Position numbers and translations under genes: made by a program
Notes under the pieces: generated by a model
Told to the model about the DNA's origin: nothing
Databases searched by the model: none
The model's input: only the letters and a program-made list of their open reading frames with translations
Source: Arion vulgaris
Lineage: Eukaryota; Mollusca; Gastropoda; Stylommatophora; Arionidae
Length of the DNA: 64,000 nt
Assembly: GCA_020796225.1 (NCBI GenBank)
Contig: CM036765.1
Coordinates: 1,380,728-1,444,727 of the forward strand
Direction of reading: 5' to 3'
In this document: positions 1 to 10,900 of the stretch, piece after piece
Numbering within the stretch: the first letter of the stretch is position 1
Layout of the letters: every line of letters begins with the position of its first letter

Positions 1-140
1 TGAGAGAGAGAGGTGAAAACAAGAGGGTGGAAATATGAAAATCATCGAAAATAAATAAGATATGAAACAGTAAAACTGTAGATCGAAGAGGCACGGGAAA
101 CTGTAGCAAACATGTTTCTACATGTGTTTATTAATTAGTC

Positions 141-409
141 ATATGTCAGTTCTGCAGATCATGTATATGTTAGTTCTGCAGATCATGTATATGTTAGTTC
201 TGCAGATCATGTATATGTTAGTTCTGCAGATCATGTATATGTCAGTTCTGCAGATCATGTATATGTTAGTTCTGCAGATCATGTATATGTTAGTTCTGCA
301 GATCATGTATATGTTAGTTCTGCAGATCATGTATATGTTAGTTCTGCAGATCATGAATATGTCAGTTCTGCAGATCATGTATATGTTAGTTCTGCAGATC
401 ATGTATATA
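141..409. repeat. 24-bp tandem array, about 11 copies
   Basis: The unit contains TTCTGCAGATCATG and recurs every 24 bp with a few single-base variants (GTTAG or GTCAG). Because the period is eight codons, both strands read open for about 100 codons; this follows from the period and is not a gene. No transposon relationship was recognised. Confidence 0.97.
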
Positions 410-503
410 TTGAAGCAGATAATACGGTTTGTGTGTGTATTTATTATTATTTCAGAAAACATTGTTAATACATTACAACATCTTCATTGACACATTTTGT
501 TTT

Positions 504-2704
504 GATGTCATGTATTACGATGTCATGTATTACGATGTCATGTATTACGATGTCATGTATTACGATGTCATATATTACGATGTCATGTATTACGATGTAT
601 TGTATTACGATGTCATGTATTACGATGTCATGTATTACGATGTCTTGTATTACGATGTCTTGTATTACGATGTCTTGTATTACGATGTCATGTATTACGA
701 TGTCATGTATTACGATGTCATGTATTACGATGTCTTGTATTACGATGTCTTGTATTACGATGTCATGTGTTACGATGTCTTGTATTACGATGTCTTGTAT
801 TACGATGTCATGTATTACGATGTCATGTATTACGATGTCATGTATTACGATGTCATGTATTACGATGTCATGTATTACGATGTCATGTATTACGATGTCA
901 TGTATTACGTTGTCTTGTATTATGTCATGTATTACGATGTCATGTATTACGATGTCATGTATTACGATGTCTTGTATTATGTCATGTATTACGATGTCAT
1001 GTATTACGATGTCATGTATTACGATGTCATGTATTACGATGTCATGTAATACGATGTCATGTATTACGATGTATTGTATTACGATGTCATGTATTACGTT
1101 GTCTTGTATTATGTCATGTATTGTTATGTATTACGATGTCATGTATTACTATGTCATGTATTACGATGTCATGTATTACGATGTCTTGTATTACGATGTC
1201 ATGTATTACGATGTCATGTATTACGATGGCATGTATACGATGTCATATTACGATGTCTTGTATTATGTCATGTATTACGATGTCATGTATTACGATGTCA
1301 TGTATTATGATGTCTTGTATTACGTTGTCTTGTATTACGATGTCATGTATTACGATGTCATGTATTATGATGTCATGTATTACGATGTAATGTATTACGA
1401 TGTCATGTATTACGATGTCATGTATTACGTTGTCTTGTATTATGTCATGTATTACGATGTCATGTATTACGATGTCTTGTATTACGATGTCATGTGTTAC
1501 GATGTCTTGTATTATGTCATGTATTACGATGTCTTGTATTACGATGTCATGTATTACGATGTCTTGTATTACGATGTCATGTATTACGATGTCATGTATT
1601 ACGATGTCTTGTATTACGATGTCATGTATTACGATGTCTTGTATTATGTCATGTATTACGATGTCATGTATTACGTTGTCTTGTATTACGATGTCATGTA
1701 TTACGATGTCATGTATTACGATGTCATGTATTATGTCATGTATTACTATGTCATGTATTATGTCTTGTATTACGATGTCTTGTATTATGTCTTGTATTAC
1801 GATGTCATGTATTATGATGTCATGTATTATGTCATGTATTACGATGTCATGTATTACGATGTCATGTATTACGATGTCATGTATTATGTCATGTATTACG
1901 ATGTCTTGTATTATGTCATGTATTACGATGTCATGTATTACGTTGTCTTGTATTACGATGTCATGTATTACGATGTCATGTATTACGATGTCATGTATTA
2001 CGATGTCATGTATTACGTTGTCTTGTATTACGTTGTCTTGTATTATGTCATGTATTACGATGTCTTGTATTACGATGTCATGTATTATGTCATGTACTAC
2101 GATGTCTTGTATTATGTCATGTATTACGATGTCATGTATTACGATGTCATGTATTACGATGTCATGTATTACGATGTCATGTATTATGTCATGTATTACG
2201 ATGTCATGTATTACGATGTCATGTATTATGTTGTCATGTATTACGATGTCATGTATTACGATGTCATGTATTACGATGTCTTGTATTACGATGTCATGTA
2301 TTACGATGTCATGTATTACGATGTCATGTATTACGATGTCTTGTATTATGTCATGTATTACGATGTCATGTATTACGATGTCTTGTATTACGATGTTTTG
2401 TATTACGATGTCATGTATTACGATGTCTTGTATTAAGATGTCATGTATTACGATGTCATGTATTACGATGTCTTGTATTATGTCATGTATTACGATGTCA
2501 TGTATTACGATGTCATGTATTACGATGTCAAAGTACGACGTAATGTATTAAGATGTCATGGGATTACGACGTCATGTATTACGATGTCATGTATTAAGAT
2601 GTCAGTAACGATGTAATGTATTACGATGTAATGTATTACGATGTCATGTATTATGATGTCATGTATTACGATGTCATGTATTACGATGTCATGTATTACG
2701 ATGT
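504..2704. repeat. 15-bp tandem array with 12-bp variant units, about 150 copies
   Basis: The core unit is GATGTCATGTATTAC, with a common CTTG variant and a frequent 12-bp form that lacks CGA. Nearly all length changes are 3 bp, so very long open frames run through the array. They encode only low-complexity MSCIT or YYDVM peptides and I do not regard them as genes. The array is cut at 2704 by a LINE A insertion and resumes at 3584. Confidence 0.97.
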
Positions 2705-3583
2705 TGTGGATGGCCCAGGCTGAGAGAACAATTGGCCAGGTGACTACGGTTGCGACCCTACCAAAAGGGAAGAATGGATCCCAACAGATGGTAGCATGAT
2801 GAACTATCTCAACGTTATCATTACTCTTGGAAGAGAATGTAGAGATTGGGGCAACATGAGAGCTGATCTCGCAGTTAAGCAGCTGATAGAAGATAATGCA
2901 AGGGATGATGATGTTGTTGTATATACCGATGGGTCGGTTCAACGTGGTGAGAAATCCGGCTGAGGTTTCTTGGCTAATGCGCATGGTAGGGTTGTTGCAG
3001 AGCGAAGTCGGGCATACAGGACAACTACTTCTAGTATGAGGATGGAGGTTGAGACCGTTACTGCTCCCTCCATTGGATTTCTGGGACTTCATTTACTGGG
3101 GCAGTTGTTGTATCTGATTCTCAGTCGATGCTTCACAAGATCCAGAAGGGCAGGTTTCGGTATGAGTGGATGTCGTCTATAGAAGTTTCTAACCTCCAGC
3201 GGCTAACTTGGATATACTGTCCTGGGCATGCGGGTGTTTACGGTAATGAGAGGCGGACAGGCTTGCATCAACAGCATCGATTGTTGGGGAGTTGAAGATG
3301 GATAGGGGGATATTCTTTGGTGTCTTCGCGACTCTCTGTTGGATGAGGACACTAAAATCGATGTTGAATCGATCAAGCGATTTAAGCAGTTTGGAGTTAC
3401 CCGTTGTTCAAGTCGAACTGGATGCCTGAGAGGCAGAGTGAGAGGTGTGTTTAATCAGCGAGCCACAGGAACCATCAGTATGCATACTCTTCGATATCTG
3501 TTGGGGAGACTGAGCACCTATGGGTCTGCCCGGAGTGCAATGACGTCAGTTTAGTATCCAATAACCAATAACCAATAACCAAA
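2705..3583 (+). mobile_element. LINE A copy 1: 5'-truncated RNase H-bearing retrotransposon inside the 15-bp array
   Basis: Translated across several frameshifts, this reads as the RNase H region of a non-LTR retrotransposon: YTDGS near 2922-2936, an acidic MEVETV segment near 3043, DSQSM near 3119, and WIYCPGHAGVYGNE near 3210-3250. These supply the four-acid RNase H pattern. The C-terminal tail follows and the copy ends in a short (ATAACCA)n-like repeat at 3558-3581. The flanking array is interrupted so that GTATTACGATGT occurs on both sides (2693-2704 and 3584-3595), a 12-bp target-site duplication judged by repeat phase. Stops and shifts make it a dead copy. RNase H places it in the I/Jockey-like side of LINE diversity; the exact clade is inference. 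Confidence 0.88.
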
Positions 3584-3661
3584 GTATTACGATGTCATGT
3601 ATTACGATGGCATGTATTAAGATGTCCTGTATTACGATGTCGTATATTATGATGTCATGTT
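3584..3661. repeat. Distal remnant of the 15-bp array
   Basis: About five degenerate GATGTCATGTATTAC units continue the array interrupted at 2704. They show that the LINE landed inside an existing array. Confidence 0.9.
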
Positions 3662-3715
3662 GATGCAATTGTCTTAATTTTTACATCTAGGACAGAATTG
3701 CCCTTTGAAATCAAC

Positions 3716-4070
3716 CATTCTTCTTCTTCTTTTGTCGTCACACTGCTACCGGGTTGTTGCCCAGTGTCGTGATTTTCTGTTTTTGTCTTGCGCTGTTTTG
3801 GTGGATTGTGTGATTGTTATCTTTGCTCTTTCACAGGATTCTGCTACGCCATCTAACCATCTTTTCCGTGGTCTTCCTCTTGCCTTCTTTCCCGATGTTC
3901 TGTTGTAGAAGACTCTGTATACTGTGGAGTTTGGATGCATTCTTATTAAGTGGCCAAACCACTTCATTCTTTGTTTATCTATGTAATTCAAGCACGGTTG
4001 TGTGCCAACTTTCTTTCTTATGCTGATGTTGGTGATTCTGTCTTTTCTTGTGTTATTGGTAACTTTTCGC
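3716..4070 (-). mobile_element. LINE B copy 1: 3' end of a non-LTR retrotransposon
   Basis: On the minus strand an open segment reads KDRITNISIRKKVGTQ, then IDKQRMKWFGHLIRM, then KKARGRPRKRWLDGVAES. This is the typical C-terminus downstream of a LINE reverse transcriptase. The 3' end on the plus strand is a TTC-rich run at 3716-3735, that is a GAA tail. About 350 bp is retained and the RT core is missing. The same element is nested in LINE A at 5262-5603. Confidence 0.85.
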
Positions 4071-4082
4071 AGGCAACGCGAA

Positions 4083-4553
4083 AACAACACAAATAAACAT
4101 AGCCATAGCAACCATTAAACAACACAAATAAACATGGCCATAGCAACCATTAAACAATACAAATAAACATGACCATAGCAACCATTAAACAACACAAGTA
4201 AACATGGCCATAGCAACCATTAAACAATACAAATAAACATAGCCATAGCAACCATTAAACAACACAACTAAACATGGCCATAGCAACCATTAAACAACAC
4301 AAATAAACATAGCCATAGCAACCATTAAACAACACAACTAAACATAGCCATAGCAACCATTAAACAACACAAGTAAACATGGCCATAGCAACCATTAAAC
4401 AACACAACTAAACATAGCCATAGCAACCATTAAACAACACAACTAAACATGGCCATAGCAACCATTAAACAACACAACTAAACATAGCCATAGCAACCAT
4501 TAAACAACACAACTAAACATGGCCATAGCAACCATTAAACAACACAAATAAAC
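4083..4553. repeat. 35-bp tandem array, about 13 copies (left part)
   Basis: The unit contains CATAGCCATAGCAACCATTA followed by AACAACACAAATAAA, with ATAGCC/ATGGCC and AAATAA/AACTAA variants. The spacing of CATAGCC is 35 bp. The array is interrupted by a LINE A copy at 4554 and resumes at 4956. Confidence 0.97.
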
Positions 4554-4955
4554 TGGTACAGACAATGATCAGAGAAATCACCTTTATTTTTGTCCCTGGG
4601 CACGCAGGAGTTAGGGTAATGAACGAGCTGATAGATTGGCTGGCTTAGCTACAATATCAGAGGGAGCTGCAATGGATCGAAGTGACATTCTTCACGCATT
4701 GAGAGAGTCTTTCTGAACAGAGGAGTTTCAGGGATGTGAATCCCACTCGCTGACCAGATTGAAAGAGATGGGTGTCAATATTAGTGCAGCCCGAAAAGAA
4801 CGACATAATAAATATGCAAAGAGATTGATTAATCAACATCGAACTGGCGTGTTGGGTCGCTGGACGCTGCTGGATTTGCTGAGGCGGAGATCGGAGCACC
4901 TATGGACATGTCCGGAGTGCTTGATGATAGTCCTCATATGACTGATAACTGATAG
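4554..4955 (+). mobile_element. LINE A copy 2 inside the 35-bp array
   Basis: The copy starts within RNase H (TFIFVPGHAG near 4580-4610) and keeps the C-terminal region ending RRRSEHLWTCPEC near 4880-4918. It finishes in a short ACTGATA repeat tail. The array sequence CACAAATAAAC is present on both sides (4543-4553 and 4956-4966), giving an 11-bp phase-based target-site duplication. About 400 bp long, 5'-truncated, not functional. The same junction region is seen inverted at 41425-42050. Confidence 0.87.
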
Positions 4956-5045
4956 CACAAATAAACATAGCCATAGCAACTATTAAACAACACAAGTAAA
5001 CATAGTCATAGCAACTATTAAACAATACAAATAAACGTAGCTATA
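4956..5045. repeat. 35-bp tandem array (right part)
   Basis: About 2.5 further copies of the 35-bp unit, more diverged (AACTATTA in place of AACCATTA), continue the array after the LINE insertion. Confidence 0.92.
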
Positions 5046-5211
5046 TTTCAGAGAAGAAATCAAAAGATTAATTTTGCGATTGTGTTGAACGTTGTTTTTA
5101 TTCTCTCAGTGTTAGATTATTTGTGAACTGTTATTGTTGAGAAAACATGTAGACCAATCGTAGTGTGTACCTTGGACATAATATATGTTGCTAAATTTTC
5201 TTGCATTGAAA

Positions 5212-5829
5212 GAATCGATTATTGGGGAGTTTAGGATAGATTAGGATGTTCTTTAGTCTTGGTGAGCTACTGCTCAATTTTCTTCTTTTGTCGTCACACT
5301 GTTACCGGGTTGTTGCACAGTGTTGTGGTTTTCTTTTTTGTCTTGCGCTGTTCGGGTGGTTTGGGTGATATTTATTTTTGCTCTTTGGCAGTTTTCTGCA
5401 TTGCCATCTTACCATCTTTTCGTCGTCTTCTCTCTCCTTCTTTCCTGATGTTCTGTTGTAGAAGACTCTTTACTGTGGAGTTTGGATGCATTGCTATGAA
5501 TGAACCACTTCCCTCTTTGCTTCTCAATGCAATTCAAGCAAGGATCTGTGATTACTTTCTTTCTTCTACTGATGTTGGTGACTGTCTTTTCTGGTGTTGC
5601 TGAAAGGACTGTTGAATAAGGACATTAAAATGTACGTTGAAACAAAGGAGTTTAGAATTACACGTCGTACAGGTAAAGCTGGAAGCTTGAGGAGCAGTGA
5701 GAAGTGTGTTTACCCAGCCAGCAACGGTAACCATCAGGATGCATAACTTTCGATATCTGCTGGGTGAGACTGAGCACCGATGGGTCTGGAAGGAGTGCTG
5801 TAGCGTCAGTTCAGCAACTACTAACCTAC
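5212..5829 (+). mobile_element. LINE A copy 3, split by a nested LINE B
   Basis: The left part (5212-5261) matches the GATTGTTGGGGAG region of copies 1 and 6. The right part (5604-5829) carries the C-terminal sequence ending ETEHRWVWKEC. The intervening 340 bp is a LINE B on the minus strand. Copies 1 and 6 are uninterrupted at this position, which shows the order: LINE A first, LINE B later. Confidence 0.8.
5262..5603 (-). mobile_element. LINE B copy 2, nested in LINE A copy 3
   Basis: It aligns along its length with 3716-4060, including the TTTTGTCGTCACACTG start next to the TTC-rich tail and the GATGTTGGTGA end. The flanking ACTGCTCAAT (left) and ACTGTTGAAT (right) look like a decayed 10-bp target-site duplication with two mismatches. 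Confidence 0.8.
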
Positions 5830-6108
5830 ACATAATGTTGTTTCAATGATACTAACTAACTATTTCATAGTCGTTACTGTACTCGAGGTTCTAACTTAAC
5901 GGCAGCGGCTCGCCCCATCATTTCTATATTCCTGTGTCAGCAAATACAACTCAAAATGCTCCTCATTGTCTCACGTGAACTCGTGAAGCAAACAGAAGCA
6001 CCGATGCACCGGCAGCTTGCCCAAGCTTCAAATTGCGTAAGGCAGTCGCCAGAGTGGCAGCCGAACCGTCCGTCACTTGAATGTGCAATAATTATGTCTA
6101 ATTATTCT

Positions 6109-7203
6109 CGTTCATAGGTAATTACTGTCACGACATAACACAGCAGCAGCAGCAGCAGCAGCAGTAGTAGCAGCAGCAGTAGCAGCAGCAGTAGCAGTCT
6201 GTACAGGTAATAACTGTCACCCCATAACACAGCAGCAGCAGCAGTATCAGTCTGTACAGGTAATTACTGTCACGACATACACGCAGCAGCAGCAGTATCC
6301 CGTCTGCACAGGTAATAACTGTCACGACATAACACAGCAGTCGTCGTCTGTACAGGTAATTACTGTCACGATATAACACAGCAGCAGCAGCAGCAGTCTG
6401 TACAGGTAATTACTGTCACGACATAACACAGCAGCAGCAGCAGCAGTCTGTACAGGTAATTACTGTCACGACATAACACAGCAGCACCAGCAGCAGAAGC
6501 AGTCTGTACAGGTAATTACTGTCACGACATACAGCACAGCAGCATCAGTCTGTACAGGTAATTACTGTCACGACATAACACAGCAGCAGTCTGCACAGGT
6601 AATTACCGTCACGACATAACACAGCAGCAGCAGTCTGCACAGGTAATTACCGTCACGACATAACACAGCAGCAGTCGTCTGCACAGGTAATTACCGTCAC
6701 GACATAACACATGCAGCAGTCCGCACAGGTAATTACCGTCGACTACACACAGCAGCAGCAGCAGCAGTCTGTACAGGTAATTACTGTCACGACATAACAC
6801 AGCAGCAGTCTGCACAGGTAATTACCGTCACGACATAACACAGCAGCAGTCGTCTGCACAGGTAATTACCGTCACGACATAACACAGCAGCAGTCCGCAC
6901 AGGTAATTACCGTCACGACATAACACAGCAGCAGCAGCGCAGCAGTCTGACAGGTATTACCGTCACGACATAACAGCGCAGCAGTCTGCACAGGTAATTA
7001 CCGTCACGACATAACACAGCAGCAGTCTGCACAGGTAATTACCGTCACGACATAACACAGCAGCAGTCTGCACAGGTAATTACCGTCACGACATAACACA
7101 GCAGAAGTCTGCACAGGTAATTACCGTCACGACATAACACAGCAGCAGTCTGCACGGTAATTACCGTCACGACACTAAACAGCAGTCTGCACAGGTAATT
7201 ACT
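6109..7203. repeat. CAG-containing array, about 24 units of 41-51 bp
   Basis: Each unit joins a fixed part (CAGGTAATTACYGTCACGAC, then ATAACA) to a variable run of CAG triplets and a TCTG link. CAG run length accounts for most of the period variation. Left units read TGTACAGG...ACTG, right units TGCACAGG...ACCG, so the array is polarised. No reading frame stays coding through the fixed part in a way that suggests a polyglutamine protein. Confidence 0.93.
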
Positions 7204-7569
7204 GCATAAGGCAACCGTTAGAGCGCCGCGATTAGCTGTCCGCAATTTTTTAAATATGCATTTCGCAACACAACCACCGTGGACACAAATAGAAATTAAT
7301 TTCGAATGAAATTCACATCTCACTGTATCGCTTCCAACACTAAATTCAGTAGCTCGACGATATAACAAAAATCTACAAGAACAAACATGAGGGAAAATAC
7401 GCTAGCAATCGGGTCCAGAAGCATCAATACTTCACGGTCTTAACGACTGGCTCGCCGTTCCGTTATATTAGCCACGTAGTTTCAATGTAATCTTTTATTT
7501 GAAAGACTGCAGTCAAACTATGTAGGTAGGTTAACCGTAATCTTTCAGCGAAACGATGCTTTTTATGTG
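7204..7569. other. Non-repetitive stretch with a possible polyadenylation signal for the GalT gene
   Basis: No gene or transposon was recognised. On the minus strand AATAAA occurs at 7494-7499, about 350 bp downstream of the GalT stop codon. If used, the tandem 3'-end copies at 7570-7850 would lie in the 3' UTR. Confidence 0.4.
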
Positions 7570-7850
7570 CTCTTATTTCTCCTGGTGATGAAATGTGAGT
7601 TCCATACTGTGTATCTAGTACTCAACTTCTCCCGGTGATGGAATGTGTGAGAAGTTCCATACTGTGTATCTAGTACTCAACTTCTCCCGGTGATGGAATG
7701 TGTGAGAAATAGAATGCAACGCTGTCTAACCCTGGAATGTCTAGTACTCAACTTCTCCCGGTAGTGAAATGTGTGAGAAGTTCCATACTGTGTATCTAGT
7801 ACTCAACTTCTCCCGGTAGTGAAATGTGTGAGAAGTTCCATACTGTGTAT
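7570..7850 (-). repeat. Tandem copies of the 3' end of the GalT coding sequence, about 5 copies, period 55-70 bp
   Basis: Each unit, read on the minus strand, contains the end of the adjacent gene (a CACACATT...GGGAGAAGTTGAGTACTAG stretch, encoding PGEVEY and the stop) followed by ATACACAGTATGGAACTT. Successive CCATACTGTGTATC starts are 55 bp apart. The unit near 7674-7743 is longer and also includes the preceding codons (TAACCCTGGAATGT side). The units lie directly downstream of the stop, so they arose by duplication of the terminal coding segment. Confidence 0.9.
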
Positions 7851-9017
7851 CTAGTACTCAACTTCTCCCGGTGGTGGAATGTGTGAGAAATAGAATGCAA
7901 CGCTGTCTAACCTTGGAATGTTTAACATCTTAGCACATAGGCCAGATATGTAGACGTCTTCAAGCCAAAATGTTGGAATTCTAAGAGAAGCCTCATAGAG
8001 CAGTTTGGCAACTTCTGTGGGATAACCTTGGCTTCCACCGTACATAAAAGTTGGGTACTTGTCTTCCTTGTATACTGAACTTGAAATGTACCATTTACTT
8101 TTCTTAACTCGTACAGGACTGAGTTTTCTAGAGACCTTTCCTAAGATAAATAACGGTAACTCTTGCTGTTTCTTACGTAGCTCTGTGATCATCATTGGAA
8201 TATTAACGTCGCAGTCATCATCCGTTTTGATGACGAAGTCAGCATTTGAGCAATACATGCTGACCCATTTGAGAATAGATACTGTTTTAACACTGAGGTT
8301 TCTGTATGTGTCAATATATGAAGCTTGTACAATGTCGCCATATTCAATCGACTCGTTGTCTACTTTTGCTTGGAGACCTTCATTGTCACCAGGTAGACCC
8401 AGAAAGAAAATAAGAACTGCGTTATTCACCTGATTCCAAATGCCAGCGTATCCCCCATTGATTCCGTAACGAAATTGTCGACGAAGATGGAAATTGTTTA
8501 CTGCTGTCACAACGCAAAGAATTACTTCTACTTTTTGGTGAGCACATGCGTCTGATGGATTGATTCTGTATGTGTATTCGTGAGGGTTCACTATTCTGTG
8601 TCGTCTGATACTCATTAACTTTTTCACTACAGCTTCTTCTTTTGTACCAGGTTTGATTAAATCTACACGAAGGTTCGATGGCAACGTATGATCTGAAAAT
8701 ACACCTGTTGTTTTCTTATTATTGACAGACAACCTGTAAGGCATTTGAGCAAACGTTAATTTCTCTGAAGCTTCGTTGTTGCCGTCTTTTATGACATGTT
8801 TTTCTTCTGATGATGTTTGCAGTGAAGGCATGTGCATTTGTTGGTTATAGTCCGTTCGTTGTCCATGAGAAATATATGGAGCTACAACGGATAATAATGT
8901 ACTTGACTGCATATGCTTGGATCTACTGAGAAATAGGCGTGAGATGATGTATGTATTGCTGACGATAGTGAATATAATTGCTAGAATTAACGGGGGCAAC
9001 ATTAATTTCCTGTTCAT
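7851..9017 (-). CDS. Beta-1,3-galactosyltransferase-like type II membrane protein (GT31 family), intronless
   Basis: The 388-residue ORF has the layout of Golgi beta-1,3-galactosyl- or N-acetylglucosaminyltransferases, which transfer sugar from UDP-sugar to glycoprotein or glycolipid chains. Residues 1-6 are a short cytoplasmic tail and 7-29 a hydrophobic signal anchor. Residues 30-160 are a stem and 163-385 the catalytic domain. Visible family motifs are RRQFRYGI (179-186), YGDIVQASYIDTYRNLSVKT (226-245), the metal-binding KTDDDCDVN (DDD at 266-268), MYGGSQGYP (325-333) and WLEDVYISG (351-359). N221 and N240 are possible N-glycosylation sites. Length and motif spacing fit the family and I see no break. 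The start is the first ATG of the frame, has A at -3 and precedes the membrane anchor. The gene is a single exon, as is common in this family. Its 3' end has been tandemly duplicated downstream. The exact acceptor and linkage cannot be read from sequence. Confidence 0.9.
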   Translation of the reverse strand: MNRKLMLPPLILAIIFTIVSNTYIISRLFLSRSKHMQSSTLLSVVAPYISHGQRTDYNQQMHMPSLQTSSEEKHVIKDGNNEASEKLTFAQMPYRLSVNNKKTTGVFSDHTLPSNLRVDLIKPGTKEEAVVKKLMSIRRHRIVNPHEYTYRINPSDACAHQKVEVILCVVTAVNNFHLRRQFRYGINGGYAGIWNQVNNAVLIFFLGLPGDNEGLQAKVDNESIEYGDIVQASYIDTYRNLSVKTVSILKWVSMYCSNADFVIKTDDDCDVNIPMMITELRKKQQELPLFILGKVSRKLSPVRVKKSKWYISSSVYKEDKYPTFMYGGSQGYPTEVAKLLYEASLRIPTFWLEDVYISGLCAKMLNIPRLDSVAFYFSHIPPPGEVEY

Positions 9018-9101
9018 TGTTGAGAAAAAAGCTATGATTTCTGAAGATGTTTTTACATCAGCCTCGAACCGTCGATATCTTAAGAATGTATGATCAATAA
9101 A

Positions 9102-9131
9102 TACTTATATATATATATATATATATTATAT
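9102..9131. repeat. (TA)n microsatellite upstream of the GalT gene
   Basis: About 13 TA dinucleotides with one phase break lie 85-115 bp upstream of the GalT start. They could act as a TATA-like element, but a simple microsatellite explains them equally well. Confidence 0.9.
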
Positions 9132-9484
9132 ATCAGCAACAACAAAATATATGTCTAGGCTAGTCTAGGCCGAGATCTGTAACACCAGAAGTTAGTTCTA
9201 CAATCTGAGTTATTCAGGTTAGCAATCTCAGTATTGCACTGTTGTCTCCAGATCTTATGTTTAACCGAAAGTATAGCAAGGGTTATTCACCTTTCACAGT
9301 CCTATTGTCTAAGAAATGATGCTGATCTCCTACATGTACACATTGTGGGAATAAAGTGTACTACGTAATCATTACGTGTTGTTTATATTGATCTTTCACT
9401 TCCTGATTGCTGTCAAAGTTGGACTAAATTTGGTTTCATATAGGCTAATTATTAAACTAATTTGCGTCATTGATACTTACGTTA
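9132..9484. other. Non-repetitive stretch upstream of the GalT gene, no feature recognised
   Basis: No ORF, exon or transposon could be supported. By position it would include the 5' flank of the GalT gene. Confidence 0.5.
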
Positions 9485-9755
9485 CAATGCGTCATCATCA
9501 TCAGGTGCCGTGCCGGCTGGCGTAGGCGATCATGGATATCCACAAATCTCTGTTTTTGGTGTTTGCTATCAACTCAGATGTTGATGCTCTACCGTGCCAT
9601 GAAGTCAGGCTATCCAACATTTTCTTTCGCTGTTTTCCCCTGTCTTGTCTACCCTCGAATTTACCGGTTGTCACAATGTGATCTAAACCTCCCCTCCTCA
9701 TAACATGTCAGAAAAATGATGACTGCCTCTTTCATATATTGACGATAAGCTTTCT
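9485..9755 (-). mobile_element. LINE F copy 1: C-terminal fragment ending RHGT
   Basis: The minus strand encodes TGKFEGRQDRGKQRKKMLDS, then LTSWHGR and ISMIAYASRHGT. This is the usual terminus of a LINE ORF2. It is followed by a GATGATGATGA tail at the plus-strand left end (9490-9502). A second copy lies at 38655-38900 with the same tail and matching flank. RT domains are absent. Confidence 0.82.
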
Positions 9756-9832
9756 CTGTGTCTTGATCTCATTCAGCACCTCAACATTAATCATTTTAGC
9801 AGTCCATGAGATTAACACATTTTTGTGTGGTT

Positions 9833-10012
9833 ACAATGCACAAACACTAAATATAACAATGCACAAACACTAAATATAACAATGCACAAACACTAAATAT
9901 AACAATGCACAAACACTAAATATAACAATGGACAAACACTAAATATAACAATGGACAAACACTAAATATAACAATGGACAAACACTAAATATAACAATGG
10001 ACAAACACTAAA
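9833..10012. repeat. 23-bp tandem array, about 8 copies (left part)
   Basis: The unit is ACAATGSACAAACACTAAAT plus ATA. Left units have TGCAC and right units TGGAC. LINE A copy 4 interrupts the array at 10013. Confidence 0.96.
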
Positions 10013-10900
10013 CAGCGCCATCTTTGTCTTTTATACCAGGGTCTGGTCCTTTCTGTGCTTGAGTATGCGCTGGCGATCCTGACTCTCAGTCATAGTCAGA
10101 TAGAACGACTGGAAAGAATAAAGAACGAGGCGATGCGCATTATACTTGGTTGCACTAAAGACACGTCGTGCAGGGCGATGCGCTATCTCCTTGACTATCC
10201 TACTATGGAGTATAGAATACTGATGAGCCGTGCACGAGCATACCTTCAAGTCAATGCTGACACACAACATCCTCTACACTTGGAAATAATGAGACAAAAG
10301 GAAATAGGATAAAAGAGGAAAATCTTGGATGGGTCAGGCCGAGGACTGTATTGAACAGGTGTGTACACTTGAAGACATTGATCCCGGTGAAGAATGGATA
10401 CCAGTGCCAACAGGAATCGCTACATCCTTTTCTGTATGCATCGAACTTGATAAAGAATGCAGGCAACACAACCCACTTGTCATGGAGGCAGAGGTTCAGG
10501 CATTAATTTCTGAGAACGCATCTGAGCATGATGTAATCATTTATACGGATGGTTCGGTTATTCGACATGTGTGGAGCTCGTGGGCTTTCACTGCCCAGGT
10601 CGGAGGTGATGTTGTGAAGGATAACAGTGGTGGTTTTGCCGTGAGAGGACGTGTGCATGATTCACGTAATAGCGGTGAATCCACAACACTAACCAGACTG
10701 CAAGAACTCAAAGTTCAGTGGGGTGTAGCTCGACAAGAACGCTATGCTGGCAGACAAAGAAGAATTGTAAACCAACAAAGAACCGGTGTCGTTAGTCGCC
10801 CCACGCTGATGGACATACTGAGGGAGAGATCGGAGCACTTATGGACTAATTTGTTCGACGTGCAGTGATGGTGATCCGACGACTAAACTAAACTAAACTA
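10013..10900 (+). mobile_element. LINE A copy 4: RT thumb, RNase H and C-terminus inside the 23-bp array
   Basis: This is the longest family A copy. 10055-10310 encodes the region after the RT palm (LSVLEYALAILTLSHSQIER, then MRIILGCTKDTS). After a frameshift, 10329-10868 reads AEDCIEQV, EEWIPVPTG and DVIIYTDGSVIRH, the RNase H start. An apparent internal deletion joins this to the C-terminal VVSRPTLMDILRERSEHLWT. Most of RNase H after the first catalytic Asp is therefore missing. The copy ends in (ACTAA)n. Array phase gives the target-site duplication AAACACTAAA (10003-10012 and 10901-10910). Confidence 0.88.

Noticed and set aside
487..2436. 649-codon open frame (MSCITMSCIT, later YYDVM repeats)
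   Set aside because: Produced by a 15/12-bp tandem repeat without stops. Several frames are open at once and there is no complexity or domain.
6109..7203. Polyglutamine-encoding gene
   Set aside because: CAG runs are separated by segments that introduce stops or shifts in each frame; no exon signals.
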